DNA from: Candidatus Methylomirabilota bacterium
Lineage (GTDB): Bacteria; Methylomirabilota; Methylomirabilia; Rokubacteriales; CSP1-6
Length of the DNA: 38,844 bases
NCBI GenBank assembly: GCA_036002485.1
Contig: DASYTI010000109.1
Coordinates: 1-38,844 of the forward strand
Direction: 5' to 3'
Of the stretch, positions 7,163 through 14,182 are shown piece by piece. The first letter of the stretch is position 1, and each line of letters starts with the position of its first letter. A model generated the notes under the pieces. The model did no database searches. It saw nothing but the letters and a program-made list of their open reading frames with translations, and was not told where the DNA came from. Position numbers and translations under genes: made by a program.

Positions 7163-8683
7163 ATGAGCGTGCACGGATTCACCGTCTATGACGTGATCGA
7201 GCGGGGCGCGTCGCTGTTCGGCGACGCTCCCGCCGTCATCCAGAACGAGCGCTCGCTGTCGTTCCGGGAGTTCAAGGACCGCGTCGACGCCCTGGCGGCG
7301 GGGCTGGCGGGCCTGGGCATGACCAAGGGTGACCGTATCTGCGTGCTCGCCCAGAACGATGTCGCCTACCTCACGCTGTATGGCGCCTGCGCGCGCCAGG
7401 GCGTCATCGCCTATCCCATCAACTGGCGGCTGACCGGGGAGGAAGTGGAGCGCGTGGTGGAGCGCGCGGCGCCGAAGATGATGGTGGTTGATGGCTCCAC
7501 CCTCGGCGTGGTCGCGGGCTGGCCGGAGAGCAAGAAGGCCATTGAGCACTGGTACCAGTTTGGCGGTTCCGGCGGCGCGGGCTTGAAGCCGTTTGACTCG
7601 ATCGCCGGTGGGGCGAGGGTTACGGCACCGGCCGACGTCTCTCCCGCCGATCCGTTCGCCGTGATCTCCACGGCGGCCGTGGACGTGATCCCGCGCGGGG
7701 CCGTGCTCACCCACGCCAACGTGGTCACGGCCAATCTGACGGCCATGGCCTGCCTCGGCCTGTCGGCCACGGATCACTATCTTCTCGCCCTCCCTCTCTT
7801 CCACATCACGGGGCTCGGCATGGCCCTGGCCCACATGCACGCAGGCGCCACCAATGTGGTGGTGCCGCGCTTCGACGCCGAGGAAGCGGTACGACTCATC
7901 GACCGCCACCGCATCACCCACATCTCGGACTTTCCCCCCGTCCTCGCCAACCTGCTCGACGCGGCCAAGAAGCTGGGCAGGGGATTGCCGAGCTTGAAGC
8001 ATGTCTCCGGCCTGGACGCGCCGCCGACCATCCAGCGCCTGCACGAGGAAACCCGAGCGCAGTTCTGGACCGGCTTCGGGCAATCGGAGACGAGCGGATT
8101 CGTCAGCCTCCAGCGGGTGGCAGACCGGCCCGGGGCCGCCGGGAAGCCGGTGCCCCTGTGCCAGATCAAGGTGGTGGACGACTACGACCGAGAGGTTCCC
8201 GTGGGCACGCCGGGCGAGATTGTCGTGCGGGGCCCGCTCGTCTTCCAGGGCTACTTCGACCAGCCGGACGTCACGGCCTATACGTTTCGTAATGGTTGGC
8301 ATCACACGGGGGATGTGGGACGGTTCGACGCCGACGGATACCTCCACTACGTCAGGCGCAAGCCCGAGAAGGAGCTGATCAAGCCCGGCGGGGAGAACGT
8401 GTACCCGGCGGAAGTCGAGACGGTCATCATGCAGATGGACGGGGTGAGCGGGGTATGCGTGTACGGCATCCCGGATGCCCGGTGGGGCGAGGCGATCAAG
8501 GCCGTGGTCGAGGTGAAGAGGGCGGGCCAGTACAGCGCCCAGCAGGTCAGCGACTTCGTGGCCTCGAAGATCGCCCGCTTCAAGCGCCCGCACGTGGTGG
8601 TTTTCGCCGATGCCCTCGCGCGTACGGCCGACGGCAGCGTCGATCGGGAGGCCGTCAAATCCAAATGGGGCAGCGGGGCGTGA
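7163..8683 (+). CDS. AMP-binding enzyme family protein lacking two catalytic motifs
   Basis: A 506-residue member of the acyl-CoA synthetase fold. It keeps PLFHITGLGMALAHMHAG, GFGQSETSGF, HTGDVGRFDADGY and IKPGGENVYPAEVE. Two key sites are altered. The phosphate-binding loop normally reading (Y)TSGTTGxPKG is VISTAAVDVIPRG at residues 167-179. The C-terminal catalytic lysine normally in a P/T..G-K motif is Ser492 in ARTADGSVDR. The flanking sequence (AVLTHANVV) is intact and the frame is uninterrupted, so this is a preserved protein rather than decay. It may be a divergent ligase subfamily, a regulatory pseudoenzyme or an enzyme using only one half-reaction. I recall relatives with a TAAV...RG loop, but this is unverified. 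The downstream acyl-CoA dehydrogenase suggests a shared pathway. Confidence 0.88.
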   Translation: MSVHGFTVYDVIERGASLFGDAPAVIQNERSLSFREFKDRVDALAAGLAGLGMTKGDRICVLAQNDVAYLTLYGACARQGVIAYPINWRLTGEEVERVVERAAPKMMVVDGSTLGVVAGWPESKKAIEHWYQFGGSGGAGLKPFDSIAGGARVTAPADVSPADPFAVISTAAVDVIPRGAVLTHANVVTANLTAMACLGLSATDHYLLALPLFHITGLGMALAHMHAGATNVVVPRFDAEEAVRLIDRHRITHISDFPPVLANLLDAAKKLGRGLPSLKHVSGLDAPPTIQRLHEETRAQFWTGFGQSETSGFVSLQRVADRPGAAGKPVPLCQIKVVDDYDREVPVGTPGEIVVRGPLVFQGYFDQPDVTAYTFRNGWHHTGDVGRFDADGYLHYVRRKPEKELIKPGGENVYPAEVETVIMQMDGVSGVCVYGIPDARWGEAIKAVVEVKRAGQYSAQQVSDFVASKIARFKRPHVVVFADALARTADGSVDREAVKSKWGSGA

Positions 8684-8693
8684 AGGTCTTTCC

Positions 8694-8725
8694 ATGAAAG
8701 TGTTCAACGAACAACACGAAATGTT
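8694..8725 (+). pseudogene. Duplicated 5' end of the acyl-CoA dehydrogenase gene
   Basis: These 32 bases start with ATG and match the true dehydrogenase start (8849-8880) at 29 positions. The reading is MKVFNEQHEM against MRVFNEQHEM, and two of the three differences are silent. After it the frame runs into the family A repeat and ends at 8837, which would make a 47-residue peptide without a recognisable domain. It is most likely a remnant left when the repeat landed at the gene start, or the stub of a deleted paralogue. Translation of this stub would compete with the real start. Confidence 0.8.
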
Positions 8726-8730
8726 GAGTG

Positions 8731-8806
8731 GAAGGGGGTCTCGGCGACCCCCTCCCAGGCCCTCCCCCAGAACGACAGGATTGCTCCGGCAAAGCCGGCG
8801 CTCGAA
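8731..8806 (+). repeat. Dispersed hairpin repeat, family A copy 2
   Basis: Same element as the minus-strand copy at 2491-2562. The first hairpin is GGGGGTC-TCGGC-GACCCCC, against GGGGGCC-TCGAC-GGCCCCC in the other copy: a T-A pair replaces a C-G pair, so pairing is kept. A block CTCCCCCAGAA is shared, and the second hairpin is built on CCGGC...GCCGG. It lies between the duplicated and the true start of the acyl-CoA dehydrogenase. Confidence 0.78.
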
Positions 8807-8848
8807 CATCGACCGAGTCGGGAGCAGGAACGTTTGAATGGCGACGAG

Positions 8849-10015
8849 ATGAGAGTCTTCAACGAACAGCACGAAATGTTCCGCCGGGCCGTCCGAGCCT
8901 TCGTCGAGAAGGAAGTCGCGCCTCATGTGGACGAATGGGAGGAAGCCGGGCAGATCCCGAAGTCGATCTGGCCGCGCATGGGCGAGCTGGGCTTCCTGGG
9001 CGTGGAGTACGACGAGAAGTACGGTGGGGCGGGCGCCGATATCCAGACCACCATGGTCCTCTGCGAGGAGATGGTCCGCTCGCGCTCCGCCTCGCTCGCC
9101 ATGGCCGTGGGCGTGCACACCGACATGGCCTCGCCCCATCTGTACTGGACGGGCAGCGAGGCGCTCAAGGAGAGGTACCTGCCCGACATCTGCAGGGGCC
9201 GGGCCCTCTGCTGTATCGCCGTCACGGAGCCGGGCGGGGGATCGGACGTGGCGGCCATCAAGACGCGGGCCGTCCGGGACGGCGACCACTACGTCCTGAA
9301 CGGTTCCAAGATGTTCATCACCAACGGCGTCATGGCCGACCTCTACTTCGTGGCCGCCCGCCTCGAGCAGGGAAGCCGCGAGCAGCGCGACGATCGACGG
9401 AAGCGGCATTCGGGCATCTCGATGTTCCTGGTGGAGCGCGGTACCCACGGCTTCACGGTCAGCCGCAAGCTCGACAAGATGGGCATGCGCGCCTCAGATA
9501 CGGCGGAGCTGGCCTTTCAGGACATGCGCGTCCCCGCGGAGAACTTGCTGGGACGCGAGGGCGTGGGCTTCTACGAGGTGATGCGCGTCTTCCAGCGGGA
9601 GCGGCTGGTGGCGGGGCTTCACGCCACCGCGGGCTGCGGGCGAGCCCTCGAGGACACCATTGCTTATGTGCAGGAGCGCCACGCCTTCGACGGCCCCCTG
9701 TCGGAGAAACAGGTGATCCGCCACAAGCTGGCGGACCTGGCCACCCTGATCGAGGCGGGCCGCTGGCTGACCTATGCGGCCTGCTTGAAGTTCGCCGCGG
9801 GCGAGGATGTGGTGAAGGAGATCTCCATGGTCAAGCTCTTCACCGCGGACATGGCCCAGAAGGTCGCCTATGATTGCGTCCAGCTCCACGGCGGCTATGG
9901 CTACATGCGCGAGTATGCGGTCGAGCGCTTTTTCCGAGACATGCGCCTCATGACCATCGGGGGCGGCACCTCCGAGATCATGAAGGAGATCATCGCCAAG
10001 CAGATGGAGATCTAG
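8849..10015 (+). CDS. Acyl-CoA dehydrogenase
   Basis: A 388-residue flavoprotein that would introduce a 2,3-double bond into an acyl-CoA, passing electrons to ETF. Both family signatures are present: CIAVTEPGGGSD (about residues 117-128) and QLHGGYGYMREYAVERFFRD near residue 350. The MCAD-type base before the GT near the C-terminus is a glycine (TIGGGTSEIM). The glutamate in FQRERLVAGL (Glu251) occupies the position used by isovaleryl-CoA dehydrogenase-like members, which points to that class. An in-frame TTG at 8834 would add five residues, but the ATG at 8849 matches the duplicated copy upstream. Ribosome binding here is weak. Confidence 0.93.
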   Translation: MRVFNEQHEMFRRAVRAFVEKEVAPHVDEWEEAGQIPKSIWPRMGELGFLGVEYDEKYGGAGADIQTTMVLCEEMVRSRSASLAMAVGVHTDMASPHLYWTGSEALKERYLPDICRGRALCCIAVTEPGGGSDVAAIKTRAVRDGDHYVLNGSKMFITNGVMADLYFVAARLEQGSREQRDDRRKRHSGISMFLVERGTHGFTVSRKLDKMGMRASDTAELAFQDMRVPAENLLGREGVGFYEVMRVFQRERLVAGLHATAGCGRALEDTIAYVQERHAFDGPLSEKQVIRHKLADLATLIEAGRWLTYAACLKFAAGEDVVKEISMVKLFTADMAQKVAYDCVQLHGGYGYMREYAVERFFRDMRLMTIGGGTSEIMKEIIAKQMEI

Positions 10016-10068
10016 CTCGCCCGGCCTCTCCGGCCAAGCCCTTTCCGGTCGAGGAGAGGGGACCCACC

Positions 10069-10908
10069 ATGGATCTCGTGGCCATCGGCCATGTCACGTT
10101 TGACGAGACGCCCTCCGGGGTGAGGCCCGGCGGCTCCGCCTACTACGTCGCCCTCACCGCCCAGCGGCTCGGCCTCGAGGTCGGGGTGCTCACCTCCATC
10201 GCGCCCGATTTCCCCCGCGACGTCTTCCCCGCCGGAATCCATATCGCCAATGTGAGCACCGAGCGAACGACCCGCTATCGGGTAGGGGGGTCGAGCGGCT
10301 CGCGCACGCTGACCCTGCTCTCGCGCGCCGAGGACATCGAGGTGCAGCATATTCCGCACGACTGGACGAGCGCATCGCTCGGGGTCCTCTGCCCCGTCGC
10401 CGGCGAGGTCGACCCCGCCCTGGTCGGCGTCTTCGACGATGCCTCGCTGGCCGTGCTGCCCCAGGGCTGGATGCGCGCGCGCGGCAAGGGCGGTGTCGTG
10501 ATCCCGCAGCCATGGGAGGATGCCGACGATGTCCTGCCCATGATCCAGCTCCTCGTGCTGAGCGAGGAGGACGTGCCGGGCTCGGAAGAGACGGCCGTGA
10601 AGTGGTTCCAGCAGGTGCCCCTCGGCGCGATCACGCGCGCCCGCCGCGGGGCCACCCTCTACGTCAATGGCGAGCCCTACCACGTGGAGGCGGATCGGGC
10701 GAACGAGATCGATCCCACGGGGGCGGGAGACGTGTTCGCCACCACGCTCTTCATCGAATACCAGCGGGTCGGAGATGCCTGGGACGCCGCCGCCGCCGCG
10801 GCCTGCGCGGGCGCGGCGGTCGTCGAGGGGACAGGAGCGTCCACGCTGCTCGATCGCGCGGGGCTCGCCGCGCGCGTCGCCGCCTATCAGCGCCGCTTCG
10901 CCGGGTGA
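10069..10908 (+). CDS. PfkB/ribokinase-family carbohydrate kinase
   Basis: A 279-residue protein with the two PfkB hallmarks: an N-terminal GGSAYYVALTAQRLG sugar-binding segment (residues 21-35) and the C-terminal IDPTGAGDVFATTL signature with the catalytic base Asp221. It would phosphorylate a sugar or nucleoside with ATP. It is slightly shorter than typical ribokinases (about 300 residues), with little lid sequence visible. The start is at 10069 because the GAGGAGAGGGG site lies just upstream, although the frame is open earlier. It stands 53 bases after the acyl-CoA dehydrogenase. The substrate is not predictable. Confidence 0.9.
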   Translation: MDLVAIGHVTFDETPSGVRPGGSAYYVALTAQRLGLEVGVLTSIAPDFPRDVFPAGIHIANVSTERTTRYRVGGSSGSRTLTLLSRAEDIEVQHIPHDWTSASLGVLCPVAGEVDPALVGVFDDASLAVLPQGWMRARGKGGVVIPQPWEDADDVLPMIQLLVLSEEDVPGSEETAVKWFQQVPLGAITRARRGATLYVNGEPYHVEADRANEIDPTGAGDVFATTLFIEYQRVGDAWDAAAAAACAGAAVVEGTGASTLLDRAGLAARVAAYQRRFAG

Positions 10909-10921
10909 GCGGGGGTCGAGC

Positions 10922-10950
10922 TTGCCCGCTCATGGCGGGGCGACTACACT
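10922..10950 (+). promoter_or_regulatory. Candidate promoter giving a near-leaderless transcript
   Basis: TTGCCC and TACACT are separated by 17 bases. The -10-like hexamer ends 7 bases before the ATG at 10958, and no Shine-Dalgarno sequence lies between. If used, transcription would begin at or next to the start codon. Confidence 0.4.
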
Positions 10951-10957
10951 GTGCCTG

Positions 10958-11347
10958 ATGGCTGATCGGCGGATCCGGATCACGGCAGGGGCGACCGTAG
11001 CCGACGCGCTACTCGATGACTCCGACACGGCCGACCTGATCTGGAGGGCGCTGCCGCTCTCCGTGGCCGGCGAGACCTGGGGAGACGAGATTTACTTCTC
11101 GATTCCCGTCAAGGCCAAGCCCGAGAAGCCCCGCGAGACGGTGGACGTGGGCGATCTCGGCTACTGGCCTCCCGGCTCGGCCTTCTGCATCTTCTTCGGG
11201 CCCACGCCGTCGAGTCGGGGCGCCGAGATCCGGCCGGCCAGCCCCGTGAATGTCTTTGGCAAGGTCGTGGGCGATGCCACCATCTTCAAGAAGGTCCGTG
11301 CCGGGACCAGGGTTCAGGTCGAGCGGGCCGGCGAGGCTCCCAAATAG
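10958..11347 (+). CDS. Cyclophilin-like fold protein (TM1367/DUF369-type)
   Basis: A 129-residue protein resembling the small cyclophilin-like family. It has the pattern I-x-I-TAGATVADALLDDSDTA, an LPLSVAGETWGDEIYFSIP strand block, and the conserved DVGDLGYWPPGSAFCIFFGPTPSS segment (about residues 65-89). Members share the cyclophilin beta-barrel, but prolyl isomerase activity is not established for them, so no reaction is assigned. There is no signal peptide, so it is cytoplasmic. The probable promoter directly in front and the lack of a ribosome-binding site suggest a leaderless start. Confidence 0.82.
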   Translation: MADRRIRITAGATVADALLDDSDTADLIWRALPLSVAGETWGDEIYFSIPVKAKPEKPRETVDVGDLGYWPPGSAFCIFFGPTPSSRGAEIRPASPVNVFGKVVGDATIFKKVRAGTRVQVERAGEAPK

Positions 11348-11374
11348 GACGAGGTCTCCCCAGAGGAGGTTTTC

Positions 11375-12028
11375 ATGAAGATCTTTCTCGATACCGCCAA
11401 TGTGACCGAGCTGCGCGAGGGCGTGGCCATGGGCCTCGTGGACGGCTGCACCACCAACCCCTCGCTCATCGCCAAGGAGAAGCGTCCCTTCCGGCCGCTG
11501 ATCGAGGAGATCTGCTCCATCGTCGCGCCCGGAGACGTGAGCCTCGAGGTGGTGGCCACGGACTTCGACGGCATGATCAAGGAAGGCAAGGAGCTGGCGC
11601 AGGTGGCGCCGAATGCCGTGGTCAAGTGCCCGCTGACCAAGGATGGGTTGAAAGCGGTCAAGCATCTGACCGGCGAGGGGATCCGAGTCAATCAGACCCT
11701 TTGTTTCTCGGCGCCCCAGGCCCTACTCTCGGCCAAGGCAGGGGCGGTTTATATCAGCCCCTTCCTCGGTCGTCTCGATGACATCGGCGCGGTCGGCATG
11801 GATCTCATCCGCGACATCTGCGAGATCTACCGGAACTACGGGTTCAAGACCCAGGTGCTGGCGGCCTCGATCCGCAACCCGCTCCACGTGATCGACGCCG
11901 CCAAGGCGGGAGCGCACGTGGCCACCATGCCCTTCGCGGTCCTCGAGATGCTCATGAAGCACCCGCTCACGGATATCGGGCTCAAGAAGTTCCTGGACGA
12001 CTGGAACAAGTCCGGCGCCAAGATCTAG
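11375..12028 (+). CDS. fsa: Transaldolase-family aldolase (fructose-6-phosphate aldolase-like)
   Basis: A 217-residue TIM-barrel protein of the small transaldolase/FSA subfamily (TalC-like). It opens with [15 protein letters not shown] and the CTTNPSLI motif. [13 protein letters not shown] contains the Schiff-base lysine (Lys84). [30 protein letters not shown] and VLAASIRNP follow the family order. It would catalyse aldol cleavage or formation between dihydroxyacetone-type donors and aldehydes, or transaldolase transfer; the two activities are hard to separate by sequence. A strong AGAGGAGG site precedes the ATG. The PfkB kinase nearby suggests sugar-phosphate metabolism. Confidence 0.93.
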   Translation: MKIFLDTANVTELREGVAMGLVDGCTTNPSLIAKEKRPFRPLIEEICSIVAPGDVSLEVVATDFDGMIKEGKELAQVAPNAVVKCPLTKDGLKAVKHLTGEGIRVNQTLCFSAPQALLSAKAGAVYISPFLGRLDDIGAVGMDLIRDICEIYRNYGFKTQVLAASIRNPLHVIDAAKAGAHVATMPFAVLEMLMKHPLTDIGLKKFLDDWNKSGAKI

Positions 12029-12065
12029 CTCTCTCTCGCGAGGTCGCAAGCTCTTCCGCGGTGCC

Positions 12066-12156
12066 GGCCGACGGCGGGGGGCGGGCGTGCCGTCCTTAAC
12101 CCAATAAACATGGTCCCTAGGGTGAAGGGGGGGACGCCCGCCCCCCGCCGTCGGCC
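12066..12156. repeat. Long hairpin with perfect 23-bp arms
   Basis: The arms at 12066-12088 and 12134-12156 are perfect inverted complements. The 45-base loop can pair further (CCTTAACCC with GGGTGAAGG, one mismatch). No T-run follows, so it is not a classic terminator. It fills most of the 194-bp gap between the aldolase and the sigma-factor gene. No other promoter was recognised with confidence in this gap. Confidence 0.85.
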
Positions 12157-12222
12157 TGACTTGTCGATGAGCCATCTCTCCCGTTCCACCCGTTTCCGGA
12201 TGGGCCACGTATACGTTCCTGA

Positions 12223-12741
12223 GTGACTGTGATGGAGCACGACAAGAGACTGATGGGGCGGGTGGCGCGGGGCGACGAGACGGCCTTTACCGAGCTCGTC
12301 GGCCGCTACGGCGGGCGATTGCTCGGGGTGGCGCGGCGCCTCCTGGGGTCTCGGGCCGACGCCGAGGATGCCGTGCAGCGCGCTCTGCTCCAGTGCTATC
12401 TGGGCGCGGGGACTTACCGGGCCGAGTGGGCCGTGTCCACCTGGCTCTACCGGATCTTGACCAATGTCTGCGTGGACGAGCTGCGGCGGCGTACGCGCAG
12501 ATCGGGGCAGCTCGAGCCGCCCGCCCGGCCGGATCCACCCGGGCACTACCTGGATCTGCACCGAGCCCTCGGCCGCGTGCCCACGGAGGCCCGAGTCCTC
12601 CTGGCTCTGCGCTACGCCGACGGGCTCTCGTATGGCGAGCTCGCGAGGATACGCGGCATCTCGATCAATACCGTGAAGAGCCAGCTCGCGCGAGGCAAGA
12701 GCCTGCTGCGCACGGCTCTCACCAAGGGAGGAGCGTCATGA
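12223..12741 (+). CDS. ECF-type RNA polymerase sigma factor
   Basis: A 172-residue sigma-70 family protein with only regions 2 and 4. Region 2 contains FTELVGRYGGRLLGVARRLL, DAEDAVQRALLQCY and STWLYRILTNVCVDELRRR. Region 4 contains EARVLLALRYADGLSYGEL and a helix-turn-helix ending INTVKSQLARGKSLLRTAL. Possible starts are GTG 12223, GTG 12229 and ATG 12232. No convincing ribosome-binding site separates them. The stop overlaps the start of the next gene in ATGA. That position usually encodes an anti-sigma factor; here it encodes a DNA alkyl-methyltransferase with an Ada-like zinc motif. The sigma factor is therefore a candidate regulator of DNA alkylation repair, by inference from the coupling. 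Confidence 0.93.
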   Translation: MTVMEHDKRLMGRVARGDETAFTELVGRYGGRLLGVARRLLGSRADAEDAVQRALLQCYLGAGTYRAEWAVSTWLYRILTNVCVDELRRRTRRSGQLEPPARPDPPGHYLDLHRALGRVPTEARVLLALRYADGLSYGELARIRGISINTVKSQLARGKSLLRTALTKGGAS

Positions 12742-13454
12742 AGCCTTCGCCCATCGACGAGATTCTCAAGCGGTACTTCCAGCCCGACGCGGAGCCCGGA
12801 GACCTGGCCAAGCAGGTTCTGCTCGCCGCGCGCGAATCGGCTCGGGAGAGCACCAAGCTGCTCGATCGCCTGGCCATCCAGGCGACCACGGACGGCGTCT
12901 CCCTGATCCGCGCCGAGCGGCTGGAGAAGCCGGCCACCGCGGGGGCGCGGCGCCTCGTCGAGCGCGCGCGGGAAGAGCTCCACGAGTATTTCCAGGGCAA
13001 GCGCGCGTTCTTCTCGGTGCCCGTGGACCTGTCGGAGACCCCGGATTTCCAGCGGCGCGTGCTCGAGGCGGCTCGCCGCATCCCCTTCGGCGAGGTCCGG
13101 CCTTATGCCTGGGTGGCGCAGCGGATCGGTCATCCCCGGGCCGTACGTGCCGTGGGCACCGCCCTCGGGCGCAACCCCGTGCCCTTCATCGTGCCCTGCC
13201 ATCGCGTGCTGCAGTCGGGGGGCGGGATCGGCGGTTACCTCTTCGGCTCGGAGACGAAGAGCGGGCTCCTGGCCCTCGAGCGGACCACCCCCATCTACGA
13301 GGGCTGCACGAGCACGCACATCGTCTGTCGCGTCGGCTGCAGCTCCGGCCGGCGCATGCGTCCGGACAATCGGGTGGTCTTTGCCTCGGTCGAGGACGCC
13401 CGATCGATCGGCTACCGGCCCTGCAAAGTCTGCAAGCCGCCGCGTGCTGCGTGA
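12738..13454 (+). CDS. O6-alkylguanine-DNA methyltransferase with C-terminal Ada-like zinc motif
   Basis: A 238-residue protein. Residues 1 to about 45 are a helical extension with no recognised match. About 50-100 resemble the MGMT N-terminal domain. FQRRVLEAARRIPFGEVRPY to GIGGYLFG is the catalytic domain, with VPCHRV holding acceptor Cys154. Residues 190-238 resemble the zinc-binding part of Ada: Cys197 and Cys201 in CRVGC, Cys229 and Cys232 in CKVC. The spacing is almost that of Ada Cys38/42/69/72. Ada has this domain at the N-terminus followed by an AraC helix-turn-helix. Here the order is reversed and the helix-turn-helix is missing. The gene overlaps the sigma-factor gene (ATGA) and the oxygenase gene (GTGA). 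It repairs alkylated guanine by transfer to Cys154; a sensing role for the zinc motif is inferred. Confidence 0.92.
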   Translation: MKPSPIDEILKRYFQPDAEPGDLAKQVLLAARESARESTKLLDRLAIQATTDGVSLIRAERLEKPATAGARRLVERAREELHEYFQGKRAFFSVPVDLSETPDFQRRVLEAARRIPFGEVRPYAWVAQRIGHPRAVRAVGTALGRNPVPFIVPCHRVLQSGGGIGGYLFGSETKSGLLALERTTPIYEGCTSTHIVCRVGCSSGRRMRPDNRVVFASVEDARSIGYRPCKVCKPPRAA

Positions 13455-14164
13455 GCCTCTCGATCGCCGAGCGGTTGGCCGGGTTCGACTGGGACGTGAT
13501 CGGGTCCTCACTCGACGAGTGGGGATTCGCTCGCACGCCGACCTTGTTGACGGCCGAGGAGTGCGCGGCTCTGCGGGCCCTGTATGGCGACGACGCGCGA
13601 TTCCGCAGCCGGGTCGACATGGCGCGCTACCGCTTCGGGATGGGAGAGTATAAGTACTTTGCGTCGCCGCTCCCCGCCGCCGTCGAGGAGCTCCGGCGTC
13701 ACGCGTATCCACCCTTGGCCGCCGTGGGAAATCGCTGGGAGGCCGCGCTCGGGAGCCGAGCGCGCCACCCCGACACGCTGGCCGGCCTCGTCGCGCTCTG
13801 CGCGCGGCGGGGCCAGAAGAAGCCTACGCCCCTCCTCCTGCGTTATGACGCGGGCGGCTACAACTGTCTCCACCAGGACATCTACGGCGAGGTGGTCTTC
13901 CCCATCCAGCTCACGGTGCTGCTGAGCGAGCCCGGCAAGGATTTCCAGGGCGGCGAGTTCTTGCTTGTCGAGCAGCGGCCCCGCGCCCAGTCACGCGGCA
14001 GCGTGGCCCTGCTCGAGCAGGGCGAAGCGGTGATCTTCTCCACGCGATATCGGCCGGTCGCGGGCGCGCGCGGCGCCTATCGCGTGAACATGCGCCACGG
14101 CGTCAGCCGCCTGCTGAGTGGTGAGCGTTACACGCTAGGCGTCATCTTCCACAACGCGGCATAA
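13451..14164 (+). CDS. 2-oxoglutarate/Fe(II)-dependent oxygenase
   Basis: A 237-residue protein with the double-stranded beta-helix metal site His141-x-Asp143 in NCLHQDIYGEVVFPIQ, distal His216 in NMRHGVSR and a probable 2-oxoglutarate-binding arginine at about 226. FQGGEFLLVEQRPRAQSRG is characteristic of the bacterial Oxygenase-NA/COG3826-like group. As I recall, that group often lies beside ada or alkB genes. It starts at a GTG overlapping the methyltransferase stop (GTGA), so the two are translationally coupled. By context it may remove alkyl lesions oxidatively like AlkB, or modify a protein such as the sigma factor; neither is shown. It ends 265 bases before a convergent gene. Confidence 0.9.
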   Translation: MSLSIAERLAGFDWDVIGSSLDEWGFARTPTLLTAEECAALRALYGDDARFRSRVDMARYRFGMGEYKYFASPLPAAVEELRRHAYPPLAAVGNRWEAALGSRARHPDTLAGLVALCARRGQKKPTPLLLRYDAGGYNCLHQDIYGEVVFPIQLTVLLSEPGKDFQGGEFLLVEQRPRAQSRGSVALLEQGEAVIFSTRYRPVAGARGAYRVNMRHGVSRLLSGERYTLGVIFHNAA

Positions 14165-14182
14165 GGTCTGCGTCGAGAAGCG

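Noticed and set aside
8694-8837. 47-residue small protein from the duplicated dehydrogenase start
   Set aside because: The frame runs through a non-coding repeat after about 11 codons. It is better explained as a duplicated stub than as a real gene.
6965-9448. 827-codon open frame on the minus strand
   Set aside because: It lies antisense to the globin, AMP-binding and dehydrogenase genes, which have clear family motifs. Its sequence has no recognisable domain and is rich in His, Gly and Arg, as expected of a high-GC shadow frame.
12160-12222. Autoregulated ECF-type promoter before the sigma gene
   Set aside because: TATACG at 12210 and CGTTCC words were seen, but no -35/-10 pair with plausible spacing could be supported.
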